From Methanothrix sp. (GTDB lineage Archaea; Halobacteriota; Methanosarcinia; Methanotrichales; Methanotrichaceae), in NCBI RefSeq assembly GCF_030055635.1, contig NZ_JASFYM010000018.1, positions 1 through 44,584 of the forward strand: 44,584 bases of DNA. Reading direction: 5' to 3'. Below the pieces are notes generated by a model that was given only the letters and a program-made list of their open reading frames with translations, had not been told where the DNA came from and did not search any database. Shown here in pieces: positions 31,985 to 39,680 of the stretch. The first letter of the stretch is position 1. Every line of letters starts with the position of its first letter. The position numbers and the translations under genes are program-made.

Positions 31985-33088
31985 ATGTTGAACGTACTCA
32001 TGTTGGGTGTCGGCCAGTGCGGCAACCGGATACTGGATGCTGTGAACAGGCAGGCCTTCGGTGGCTCCAGGCTGGCGAAGTACTACTCCAAGCAGAGGTT
32101 TCCGAGCCGGGTTGAGACGATAGCCATCAACACCGCCATAAACGATCTCAAGGAGCTCAAGTTCACCGCCGCAAAGGACAGGCTCCATGTGCCAAACCTG
32201 CATGGTGTTGGCGCGAACAGGAACAAGGGCAAGCAGGGCTTCTGGGAGAACCAGGAGATGATCCTGGAGGAGATCGAGAAGCGGGGCGATTTTGATCTGA
32301 TATTCGTGATGACCTCGGTCTCCGGTGGCACAGGATCGTCATTCTCCCCCCTCATGATTCACGAGCTCAAGAAGAGGTACAAGAACGCCACGATAGTGCC
32401 GATCGCTGTTCTTCCCTTCCGGGAGGAGGGCACTATTTACCTGCAGAACGCAGCCTTCTGCCTTAGAGAGATGATAGAGGTCGAGGCAGACGGCATGATA
32501 CTCGTGGACAACCAGTACCTCAAGAGGTTCAGCGGCGATATCGCATCCGCTTACGATAAGATCAACACAATGGTGGCCCAGAGGCTTCTCTTCCTGATAG
32601 AAGCTCTGGACAGCGAGATGCTGTCAGTCACAGACCTCGGCGACTTCAAGACCGTGATGAGCGGTGGCCTGCGGATGGGCACACTCGGATACTACCAGGC
32701 GGACAAGAAGAGCCCATCGGTGAGGGCGGCGATAAAGAACAGCCTGCGCGAGGTCGGTCTTCTCTATCCTGCCAACGTCGACGCTGGAGAGGCTGGCAGG
32801 GCCATGATAGTGATACAGGGCTCCAGAGAGTATCTGGATGTTGATGAGATAACAAAAGAGATCGAGTCGCTGACAGAGACCATAGGCCATGTCTTCAAGG
32901 GCATAGTGATAAAGAAGGGCGAGCCGAGGGTGCTCTCTGTTCTCTCACTTGAGAGGGCGCCCGGCCTGGTGGAGCTGTACGAAAAGGCGAAGTGGGCCAT
33001 TCAGGAGGAGCGCGAGCGGAAGGACAGGGCGAGAAGCGAGCTGTACGAGGCGTTCGAGCAGATAAACGATCTCGAGGAGATCTACTGA
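31985..33088 (+). CDS. Non-canonical tubulin/FtsZ-like GTPase
   Basis: 367 residues of the tubulin/FtsZ superfamily but outside canonical FtsZ. The N-terminal loop reads GVGQCGNRILDAV (8-20), closer to eukaryotic tubulin's GQCGNQ than to FtsZ. The phosphate-binding T4 signature is SGGTGSS (113-119), with S where FtsZ has the first G. The T7 region VTDLGDFKTVMS (216-227) keeps two acidic residues, D218 and D221, where FtsZ has NxDxxD, so assembly-dependent GTP hydrolysis is plausible. The C-terminal domain ends in a charged helix and acidic tip (EQINDLEEIY). Likely cytoskeletal, perhaps envelope- or shape-related. Its stop overlaps the convergent photolyase by 7 nt. Confidence 0.87.
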   Translation: MLNVLMLGVGQCGNRILDAVNRQAFGGSRLAKYYSKQRFPSRVETIAINTAINDLKELKFTAAKDRLHVPNLHGVGANRNKGKQGFWENQEMILEEIEKRGDFDLIFVMTSVSGGTGSSFSPLMIHELKKRYKNATIVPIAVLPFREEGTIYLQNAAFCLREMIEVEADGMILVDNQYLKRFSGDIASAYDKINTMVAQRLLFLIEALDSEMLSVTDLGDFKTVMSGGLRMGTLGYYQADKKSPSVRAAIKNSLREVGLLYPANVDAGEAGRAMIVIQGSREYLDVDEITKEIESLTETIGHVFKGIVIKKGEPRVLSVLSLERAPGLVELYEKAKWAIQEERERKDRARSELYEAFEQINDLEEIY

Positions 33089-34413
33089 TCTGCCATCCGG
33101 GAGATGCGATTTATATACTCCCGGGCATCAAACTTTCTTCTCATCCCCTCATAGCTCATGTATCTTATCTTCCCGAATACAGGCCTCTCCTTGAACGGCC
33201 TGTCATGGAGACCCCCAATGCTCCATCCGCAGCCGGCATAGCCGTTCGGGTCGCGGCCGTCGAGCTCGTATCTGTCGTTGAGGCGTATCGCAGTAATGAG
33301 CGCATCCTCTGGAGACTCCGACCACTCCAGAATCTTCTTCGCCCAGTACATTCTGAGGTACCCGTGCATCTTCCCTTTTATAAGCATCTCAAGCTGGGCT
33401 GCGTTCCAGAGATCATCATGCGTCTTCGCGCCCTCCAGCTCATCATAAGAGTATATGTAATCTCGCCTGTCGTTTCTGTGGTCCTCTAGAGTCCTGCGCG
33501 CCCATTCAGGCATTCCCTCCATGGAGTCGTAATGCTCGTTGTGGTAACAGAAGTTGTCCGAGAGCTCCCTGCGCACGATCAGCTCATCGAGAAACTCCGT
33601 GTAATCCCCCAGGGCCATGATGTTCAGGGCAACCCTCTGAGCTGACAGCTGGCCGAGGTGGAGATACGGGGAGAGGCCGGACTGGGCATCTCTTGCCGGA
33701 TCGTTGCGATGCGATGCGTACCACTCCAGGCCCTCTGTGATGAAGCGCTCAAGCTGCTCGGCTGCGGCCCGCTCGCCGGAGCGGATCCTGCAGCCCGAAG
33801 CCTTCTGGGTGCCCGGATCGGGCCATCTGTTCTCCACGCTCTCCCTCCAGGGCCTCAGTGGTGGACTGGGACCCGGGAACTCCTCCATGAACTCTGAGAG
33901 ATGCTTTTTTAGCTTCAACCTGAACGTGTGTGCGGACCACTCCTGCTTCTGCGACGCAATCCAGCACGGGACTATGTTGTGCGCGTCCACCTCGTGGAAC
34001 GGTATTTCTACGCGATCTGCAACCATCGACTTCCAGGTTCGCGAGATCCTGAGCGGGCTGAAGTCAGCAACCAGCATCCCTGCTCCGGAATCGTCGATGA
34101 GATCCGGCATCACATCTCCAGGATCTCCGTATGCGAGCATGAACGCGATACCAAGGCTCGAAAGACGCTGCTCAAGCTCTCTCAATCCATCAAGCATGAA
34201 TCTGTAGGAGCGATCTCCTGTTCCTGCCTCCAGAAACCTCGGCGTCAGGCAGAAGACGACAGCCAGGGACTCGTTCAGCTTTCTGGCGATCTCAAGAGCG
34301 TACAGCAGAGCCCAGTTGTCGTTGACGCGCTGGTCGCGGCTCATCCAGTAGATCACAGGCCCGCGAGCCTCGCCGCTGCGAATCGCTCTGATCCTCCCAG
34401 GATTTACGTGCAT
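33082..34413 (-). CDS. phr: Class II deoxyribodipyrimidine photolyase
   Basis: 443 residues. It repairs cyclobutane pyrimidine dimers using blue light and FAD. The class II hallmarks are the start region PVIYWMSRDQRVNDNWALLYA, the FAD-binding C-terminal half with SGLSPYLHLGQLSAQR, RRELSDNFCYHNEHYDS and MLIKGKMHGYLRMYWAKKILEW, and the late segment NDRYELDGRDPNGYAGCGWSIGG. Length matches the methanosarcinal enzymes of known structure. It converges on and slightly overlaps the tubulin-like gene. Confidence 0.95.
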   Translation of the reverse strand: MHVNPGRIRAIRSGEARGPVIYWMSRDQRVNDNWALLYALEIARKLNESLAVVFCLTPRFLEAGTGDRSYRFMLDGLRELEQRLSSLGIAFMLAYGDPGDVMPDLIDDSGAGMLVADFSPLRISRTWKSMVADRVEIPFHEVDAHNIVPCWIASQKQEWSAHTFRLKLKKHLSEFMEEFPGPSPPLRPWRESVENRWPDPGTQKASGCRIRSGERAAAEQLERFITEGLEWYASHRNDPARDAQSGLSPYLHLGQLSAQRVALNIMALGDYTEFLDELIVRRELSDNFCYHNEHYDSMEGMPEWARRTLEDHRNDRRDYIYSYDELEGAKTHDDLWNAAQLEMLIKGKMHGYLRMYWAKKILEWSESPEDALITAIRLNDRYELDGRDPNGYAGCGWSIGGLHDRPFKERPVFGKIRYMSYEGMRRKFDAREYINRISRMADQ

Positions 34414-34553
34414 GGCCGATAACTGTTAAATATTATGATTCGTTACTGATTATTTTGTCTTACGGTTGCTTGTAAGACGACTGCTGGGAGGGAAGAGATC
34501 GCGCACTCATTGAGCTGATGCATCTCCGTTTACGATGCGTCTCGGGCGGTGAT

Positions 34554-35549
34554 ATGTCATGTGAATCTCTCCGCCATGGCAGTCCAGCTATCAAAAGCCC
34601 CGAGGTGTTGGGTTTGGCAGATAATATCTATGTGGTCGGGCATAAGAGTCCGGATACAGATTCCGTGACCTCCGCGATAACATACGCGAATCTGAAGAAC
34701 CAGCTTGGAATGAAGGATGTCGTCCCCGCAGCCGCAGGGGAGATCAACAACGAGACAAAGTATGTGCTTGAGCACTTCAAGATAGCTCCGCCTGTTGTGC
34801 TGAAGGACGCGACCGATAAGAAGGTGATCCTGGTCGATCACAACGAGGTGGGCCAGGCTGTGGACAACATCATGAAGGCTGACATACAGGAGATCATCGA
34901 TCACCACAAGATAGGGGACATACAGACCGGCAAGCCGATATTCTTCCACAACGAGCCTGTGGGCGCGACCGGAACGATCATCGCCAGCATGTACGAGCTG
35001 AACGGGGTCAAGATATCAAAGGAGATGGCAGGCCTCATGATGGCCGCGATTCTGAGCGATACGGTTCTCTTCAAGTCACCGACATGCACCGACAAGGACA
35101 AGGCGACAGTGGAGAAGCTCTCTAAGATCTGTGGAGAGGATCCGCAGAAGTTCGGCATGGAGATGCTCAAGGCGAAGAGCGATATAAAGTCGAAGACAGC
35201 GAAGGACATAGTCTTCGGCGACTTCAAGAAGTTCGACTTCAGCGGTGTCAAGGCTGGCGTCGGCCAGATCGAGGTCATGGATCTCGCGGATCTCGCCCCG
35301 AAGCGGGAGGAGATCCTTGCGGAGATGAGAAAGACCCTGGAGTCTGAGAAGCTCGATATGGTTGTTCTGATGCTCACAGACGTCATCAAGGAGGCATCAG
35401 ATCTCCTCTTCGTCGGCACAGATGCCGCAAAAGCGGGATTCGAGAAGGCGTTCGGCGGAAAGGTCGTCAACAACTCCATCTACAAGGAGAAGGTGCTCTC
35501 GAGAAAGAAGCAGGTCATCCCGCCGCTCGAGTCAGCATTCAAGAAGTGA
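34554..35549 (+). CDS. ppaC: Manganese-dependent inorganic pyrophosphatase (family II)
   Basis: 331 residues from ATG 34554, chosen for GGTGAT just upstream; the conserved family start is near IYVVGHKSPDTDS, so a later start is possible. DHH-superfamily metal ligands are visible: H30, D34 and D36 in GHKSPDTDS, VDHNE, and the DHH signature in IIDHHKIGD. The C-terminal DHHA2 domain carries the substrate-binding KKQVIPPLE. It hydrolyses pyrophosphate in the cytosol. No CBS regulatory insert is present. Confidence 0.94.
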   Translation: MSCESLRHGSPAIKSPEVLGLADNIYVVGHKSPDTDSVTSAITYANLKNQLGMKDVVPAAAGEINNETKYVLEHFKIAPPVVLKDATDKKVILVDHNEVGQAVDNIMKADIQEIIDHHKIGDIQTGKPIFFHNEPVGATGTIIASMYELNGVKISKEMAGLMMAAILSDTVLFKSPTCTDKDKATVEKLSKICGEDPQKFGMEMLKAKSDIKSKTAKDIVFGDFKKFDFSGVKAGVGQIEVMDLADLAPKREEILAEMRKTLESEKLDMVVLMLTDVIKEASDLLFVGTDAAKAGFEKAFGGKVVNNSIYKEKVLSRKKQVIPPLESAFKK

Positions 35550-35556
35550 GAGCCCC

Positions 35557-35573
35557 TTTTATCTTTTTACTTT
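35557..35573 (+). terminator. T-rich terminator after the pyrophosphatase gene
   Basis: CCCCTTTTATCTTTTTACTTTC begins 8 nt after the stop, an oligo-T pattern typical of archaeal termination. Confidence 0.45.
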
Positions 35574-35807
35574 CAGGATGTGTGCCTGTCTCATCGGGCG
35601 TCGCATCATCGGGCTTTGTGAGATCACCATTGAGGCATGTTCCAGTTGTTCCATCCAGCTGGGCGTCTTTCAGCGCTACGGCCTAGCCCTGTGATCCAGG
35701 ACACGAAGACCCGCATCCCAATGAAGGCCAGACCTGATCGAGATCTCCAACGAGTCAGGCCCTCAGCGATCTGAGCCTGCGGACGCTGCTGAGATCTGCA
35801 AAATCCC

Positions 35808-36194
35808 TCACAGATCCCCTCTGGTCCTGCTGAGCTTCTCCATGAGCTTTCTTATCGATCCCGGGACCCTGGAGTCTGTCTTGCCGATCTCAGCAGCGGT
35901 GTTTATGGTCGCCTTCACAGCTCTGCCCATGCCCCTCATCATGGTCAGCGCGATCTCAGGATCTATGCCATACTGCTCTATGTACTGCCCTCTGGTCAGC
36001 CGCATACCTCCACCGGTGATGTATATCGGGTCTCCTATGACAGGGGTGATCTTTCCTGCAGGCAGCCTCCACTGAAAATCATCCGGCTCCGAGCACTCGA
36101 GCCAGTCCTCATTATCATTGACGCCCTGCTCAAGCTGCTGTGTATCGAGAAGGTTTACAGAACCGCAGTGATGACATATGAGCTTCTTTATCAT
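35808..36194 (-). CDS. Small CxxC protein, tandem paralogue 1
   Basis: 128 residues from ATG 36194 with GGTGAT upstream; TTG 36200 is in frame but too close to the site. It starts IKKLICHHCGS (one CxxC) and has WLEC and FQWRLPAGK, then YITGGGMRLTRGQYIEQYGIDPEIALTMMRGMG, then a basic helical tail unique to this copy. It shares the ordered pattern CxxC, W-x-EC, WR-x-P, R-x2-(Y/F)IE-x-(Y/F)G-(I/V)DPE-x-A with the neighbour at 36315. A zinc site made from the three cysteines plus another ligand is possible. I recognise no family. Confidence 0.7.
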   Translation of the reverse strand: MIKKLICHHCGSVNLLDTQQLEQGVNDNEDWLECSEPDDFQWRLPAGKITPVIGDPIYITGGGMRLTRGQYIEQYGIDPEIALTMMRGMGRAVKATINTAAEIGKTDSRVPGSIRKLMEKLSRTRGDL

Positions 36195-36314
36195 TATCAA
36201 ATCACCTACACTATATTATTTCTGTATTGAAAGCATGTATATATAACTTATGTTTTATATCTATAGTATTTCTCTCCACTATCCTGTATCCAATATATAC
36301 TTTTTTTCCTCACA

Positions 36315-36614
36315 TCACTTATTCCCATCACTCCTCCGGCTGCTCAGGATTATGTGCTCGCGCATGTACTTTATCGCCTTCTCAGGATCCACTCCGAACA
36401 GCTCTATGAACTCCTCCCTCTTATGGAGGTTGTTCAGCATATCGATATAATACACATTTCCATCTGAAAGCTCCTTCTTCGCTGTAGGTGCTCTCCACTC
36501 CCTTCCGGCAGGCGGGAGGCACTCCACCCAGCCCTTCCCGAGATCGACCTTCTTCGTCCTCTTCACATCGATCTCAGCACCACAGCAACCGCAGATATAT
36601 CTTTTCCCGAACAT
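36315..36614 (-). CDS. Small CxxC protein, tandem paralogue 2
   Basis: 99 residues from ATG 36614, with AGGTG at 36621-36625. FGKRYICGCCGAEIDVKR opens with CxxC, followed by GWVECLPPAGREWRAPTAKK, YYIDMLNNLHKREEFIELFGVDPEKAIKYMREHI and a short polar end. It is clearly paralogous to the gene at 35808 but lacks that gene's C-terminal basic extension. The two are in the same direction, 120 nt apart, with an AT-rich promoter-like spacer between, so each may have its own promoter. Function unknown. Confidence 0.68.
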   Translation of the reverse strand: MFGKRYICGCCGAEIDVKRTKKVDLGKGWVECLPPAGREWRAPTAKKELSDGNVYYIDMLNNLHKREEFIELFGVDPEKAIKYMREHIILSSRRSDGNK

Positions 36615-36623
36615 ATCTAACAC

Positions 36624-36934
36624 CTATTTTTTATATTGCTGATACTGGCTTATAGACTTTTTGGATGAAGTTTATCTATTATAATTATGTTATTTTGTTT
36701 CTGAGGTGCAGAGCTGAACAGCCGCTCTGGCTGTTTGATGCAAGGTGGTGTGGCAATCAGGCACTGACAGCGCGACCTGGAAGGCGATCATATGATAACC
36801 TGCCTGTAGCGACACTGGTCATGCTACACGCGCCTGAAAAATGAACATGTGCTTCCAGCAGCCTGCCTCAATGACATCCAAGCTGCTGAACACATAAGAG
36901 CGATTGCAGCTTTTGGTACTACAGCCCCTGCATC
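36624..36934. other. AT-rich spacer without a gene
   Basis: The first 80 nt are strongly AT-rich and likely hold the promoter of the minus-strand small CxxC gene. A 7-bp hairpin AACAGCC/GGCTGTT lies at 36717-36735. Nothing coding is evident in the rest. Confidence 0.4.
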
Positions 36935-37414
36935 TCAGCAGATGCTCTTCCATATTTTGTCGCCGACGTGATGGATCGACTCAACAGCCTTCCCCTCACC
37001 CTTCATATCCGGACCGGCCCGGAGCGCCCTCCCCACAGCAAGCGGCTTCCTGTGCCGCTCTTCCACGACAACGACGAGATCTCCGGCTTCGATCTCGGGA
37101 TCTGCATGCACTATCCCAGGGCCCATCACATCAGCGCCGTTTGCTATGAATCTCACAGCACCCGAATCCACCACCACTGTTCTTCCCTTTGGGGACAGCT
37201 CGATTGCTCCCAGGACTGTGAAGAACGGCTCTCCGTTTATTATCATCAAAAGAGGTTTACCGTTAACGATTATGATCTCGAAACCCTCGTCGGTCTCGGC
37301 GAGCTCCATCGAGGCTCTTCTCAGAAGATCGGGATCCTCGATCTGATCCCCGATTGCGCTCAGTATTCTTTTGACCTCGCTGCCCTTCAGGTGGTGCCTG
37401 GATTTGATCCTCAT
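36935..37414 (-). CDS. PUA-domain RNA-binding protein
   Basis: 159 residues from ATG 37414, with GGTGA just before; GTG 37423 is in frame. The N-terminal alpha/beta domain ([21 protein letters not shown] to about 75) matches the pre-PUA/DUF1947 type. The C-terminal PUA domain (about 80-155) has [27 protein letters not shown] and [21 protein letters not shown]. Relatives of the MCT-1/Tma20 kind interact with ribosomes or tRNA. It is divergent from the LSm-L37e-purF operon across a shared AT-rich promoter, consistent with a translation-related role. Confidence 0.85.
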   Translation of the reverse strand: MRIKSRHHLKGSEVKRILSAIGDQIEDPDLLRRASMELAETDEGFEIIIVNGKPLLMIINGEPFFTVLGAIELSPKGRTVVVDSGAVRFIANGADVMGPGIVHADPEIEAGDLVVVVEERHRKPLAVGRALRAGPDMKGEGKAVESIHHVGDKIWKSIC

Positions 37415-37434
37415 GGTCACCACTTTTTCCCGAC

Positions 37435-37446
37435 AAATTTAAATAT
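37435..37446. promoter_or_regulatory. Shared divergent promoter between PUA and LSm genes
   Basis: AAATTTAAATAT contains the palindrome ATTTAAAT and lies about 22-32 nt before the PUA start and about 65 nt before the LSm start, so it can serve as a TATA box on either strand. Confidence 0.45.
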
Positions 37447-37507
37447 GCAACGAGACAGTCACGTGCAGATAAGCATTTTGCTGGTACATCAGCGTGGAGA
37501 GGAGTTG

Positions 37508-37723
37508 ATGGCTCAGAGGCCGCTTGATATTTTGAATGAATCGCTAAATTCGCCCGTGATAGTGAAGCTCAAGGATGGAAGGGCGTTTCGCGGAGAGCTC
37601 CAGGGCTATGACATACACATGAACCTTGTCCTGGAGAACACAGAGGAGATCGCGGAGGGCACAGCACGCAAGATCGGCGCTGTGATAGTTCGTGGGGACA
37701 ATGTCGTCTACATATCGCCATGA
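37508..37723 (+). CDS. Sm-like archaeal protein (LSm)
   Basis: 71 residues. The Sm1 motif is [32 protein letters not shown] and the Sm2 motif is IRGD-like, here [13 protein letters not shown]. Archaeal Sm proteins form heptameric rings that bind U-rich RNA. GGAG at 37501-37504 precedes the ATG. The ribosomal protein L37e gene starts 10 nt after its stop, the conserved archaeal pairing. Confidence 0.95.
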   Translation: MAQRPLDILNESLNSPVIVKLKDGRAFRGELQGYDIHMNLVLENTEEIAEGTARKIGAVIVRGDNVVYISP

Positions 37724-37733
37724 GGTGGACTAG

Positions 37734-37904
37734 ATGAGCAAAGGCACGCCCTCTATGGGCAAATGTCACAAAAGGACGCATGTAAGGTGCAGGAGATGCG
37801 GCAAGCTCTCATACAACTTCAACAGAAAGACATGCGTCGCGTGCGGTTTCGGCAGATCGAAGAGGCTCAGAAGTTACAAGTGGATGCGTAAGGCTGGATA
37901 CTGA
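37734..37904 (+). CDS. rpl37e: Large-subunit ribosomal protein L37e
   Basis: 56 residues: [20 protein letters not shown], then [19 protein letters not shown], then a basic tail ending KWMRKAGY. Two CxxC pairs (CRRC and CVAC) form the zinc finger that packs against 23S rRNA. GAGGTG at 37722-37727 serves as ribosome site. It lies between LSm and purF, 10 and 3 nt away, so all three are one operon. Confidence 0.96.
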   Translation: MSKGTPSMGKCHKRTHVRCRRCGKLSYNFNRKTCVACGFGRSKRLRSYKWMRKAGY

Positions 37905-37907
37905 GAT

Positions 37908-39380
37908 ATGCGAGATGCATGCGGGGTCGTCGGGATCTCGTTGGGGGACACGAACAAAAGCGTGGCTAAGAGGATCTACTATGCCCTGCATGCATTGCAG
38001 CACCGCGGCCAGGAGGCTGCCGGCATCTGCGTGCATGATGGAAAATCCATCCACTCCTACCGTGGGCTGGGGCTGGTCACAGAAGTCTTCACCACTGCCC
38101 AGATCGAACTTCTTCGGGGGCCCGTTGGGATCGGTCATGTCCGCTATCCCACATCAGGCGCGCACACGCTGGAGAACAGCCAGCCGATACTTGTTAAATA
38201 CAGGGACACGACCATCGCAATAGCACACAACGGCAACCTTGTGAACTCAGGGGAGCTGAGATCTGAGCTCGAGGGCGCTGGTGATATCTTTTCCACAACA
38301 TCAGACACAGAGGTAATAGCCCATCTTCTTGTGAAGGAGATTCAGCGATACGATCTCGCGGATGCAATGAGAGCTGTCATGCGCAGGCTCGTCGGCTCCT
38401 ATTCTCTGGCGATCATGTGCAACGACACCGTTATCGGACTCAGGGATCCGCTCGGGATAAAGCCGCTCTGCATCGGGGCGCTTGATGATGGATTCATGGT
38501 GGCATCTGAGAGCGTTGCCATAGACGCGCTGAACGGCAGGCTCATTAGAGACGTCGCGCCCGGAGAGATGGTCGTTCTGAAAGATGGCGGGATGAAGTGC
38601 ATAAGGCTCGTGAACTCTCCAAAACCTGCGCACTGCATATTCGAGTACATCTACTTCGCGAGGCCCGACAGCATCATGGATACGAAGCTCATCTACGATG
38701 TCAGGGTGAACATAGGCTGTATTCTCGCGGATGAGCATCCGGCAGATGCGGATATCGTCTCCCCGATTCCCGACTCCGGGATCACCATGGCTGTGGGATA
38801 CCACCAGCGCTCCGGTATACGGTACAAGGAGTGCCTCATGAAGAACCGCTACGTGGGGAGGACGTTCATCATGCCGGATCAATCCATGAGGGAGGCAGCG
38901 GTGCGCATGAAGATGAACACCATCAGGCCGAACATCGAGGGGCAGCGCATCGTTCTTGTGGACGACAGCATAGTCAGAGGCACCACGAGCCGCAGGATCG
39001 TGAAGATGGTGAAGGATGCTGGAGCGCGGAAGGTCCACGTGAGAATAGGAAGCCCGCCGATAATAGCGCCCTGCTATCTCGGAATCGATATGGCGACAAG
39101 GGATGAGCTCATAGCAGCGCACAAGACCGTGGCAGGAGTCGAGACCGTCATAGATGCTGACTCTCTGGGATATGTGAGCCTGGAAGGGCTGATAAAGGCT
39201 ATCGGCCTCCCGGAGGACCACTTCTGCACCGGCTGCCTAACGGGGATATACCCTTTAGAAATACCCGGTGAGAAGTGTGTGATCTCACAGAGGCGGCTGA
39301 CCGACTTTCCACCCAGAGATGAAGAACAGGATGATGCGGAGGAGGGGGATGACGAAGCTGAGGCGAATGAGGAGGCATGA
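37908..39380 (+). CDS. purF: Amidophosphoribosyltransferase PurF
   Basis: 490 residues. First committed step of purine synthesis: PRPP and glutamine to 5-phosphoribosylamine. The start MRDACGVVGI places the N-terminal nucleophile at C5 after removal of a four-residue propeptide. The glutaminase domain includes IGHVRYPTSG and AIAHNGNLVN. The PRPP-binding loop is IVLVDDSIVRGTTS. Cysteines in FCTGCLTG and earlier positions fit an [Fe-S] type PurF. The last 25 residues are highly acidic (RDEEQDDAEEGDDEAEANEE), an unusual tail. It starts 3 nt after L37e. Confidence 0.96.
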   Translation: MRDACGVVGISLGDTNKSVAKRIYYALHALQHRGQEAAGICVHDGKSIHSYRGLGLVTEVFTTAQIELLRGPVGIGHVRYPTSGAHTLENSQPILVKYRDTTIAIAHNGNLVNSGELRSELEGAGDIFSTTSDTEVIAHLLVKEIQRYDLADAMRAVMRRLVGSYSLAIMCNDTVIGLRDPLGIKPLCIGALDDGFMVASESVAIDALNGRLIRDVAPGEMVVLKDGGMKCIRLVNSPKPAHCIFEYIYFARPDSIMDTKLIYDVRVNIGCILADEHPADADIVSPIPDSGITMAVGYHQRSGIRYKECLMKNRYVGRTFIMPDQSMREAAVRMKMNTIRPNIEGQRIVLVDDSIVRGTTSRRIVKMVKDAGARKVHVRIGSPPIIAPCYLGIDMATRDELIAAHKTVAGVETVIDADSLGYVSLEGLIKAIGLPEDHFCTGCLTGIYPLEIPGEKCVISQRRLTDFPPRDEEQDDAEEGDDEAEANEEA

Positions 39381-39680
39381 TCCGGGTATTCGCCTGCGTG
39401 CTTTTGGAGCGCCCTCGCAGAAAAACGCTCATGACACAACGCCACCCATGTGGGTGAAAATGGTCCAAGGGCTATTTTAATACCAATAATCAGACGTGAG
39501 TGTTTTCCAGCCCTGAAGCGGTCTCAGAGCTGCAATCCATTAAGTGGTCCCATACCGCCTCTGCGAGCACAAATGCGATCTACGAGCCTGTGGCCGTTTT
39601 GAGAATGTTACATGATTCTGGACCGAGTATGGCAGCTCCAGATAGGACAGCATGCCGCATAATTGAGTCTCACTGCATCT
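39381..39680. other. Spacer without a gene
   Basis: Downstream of the convergent purF and hef genes. It holds a small CCACCC-AT-GTGGGTG hairpin near 39443-39457 and a T-rich, terminator-like run near 39471-39479. No coding region is seen. Confidence 0.4.
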
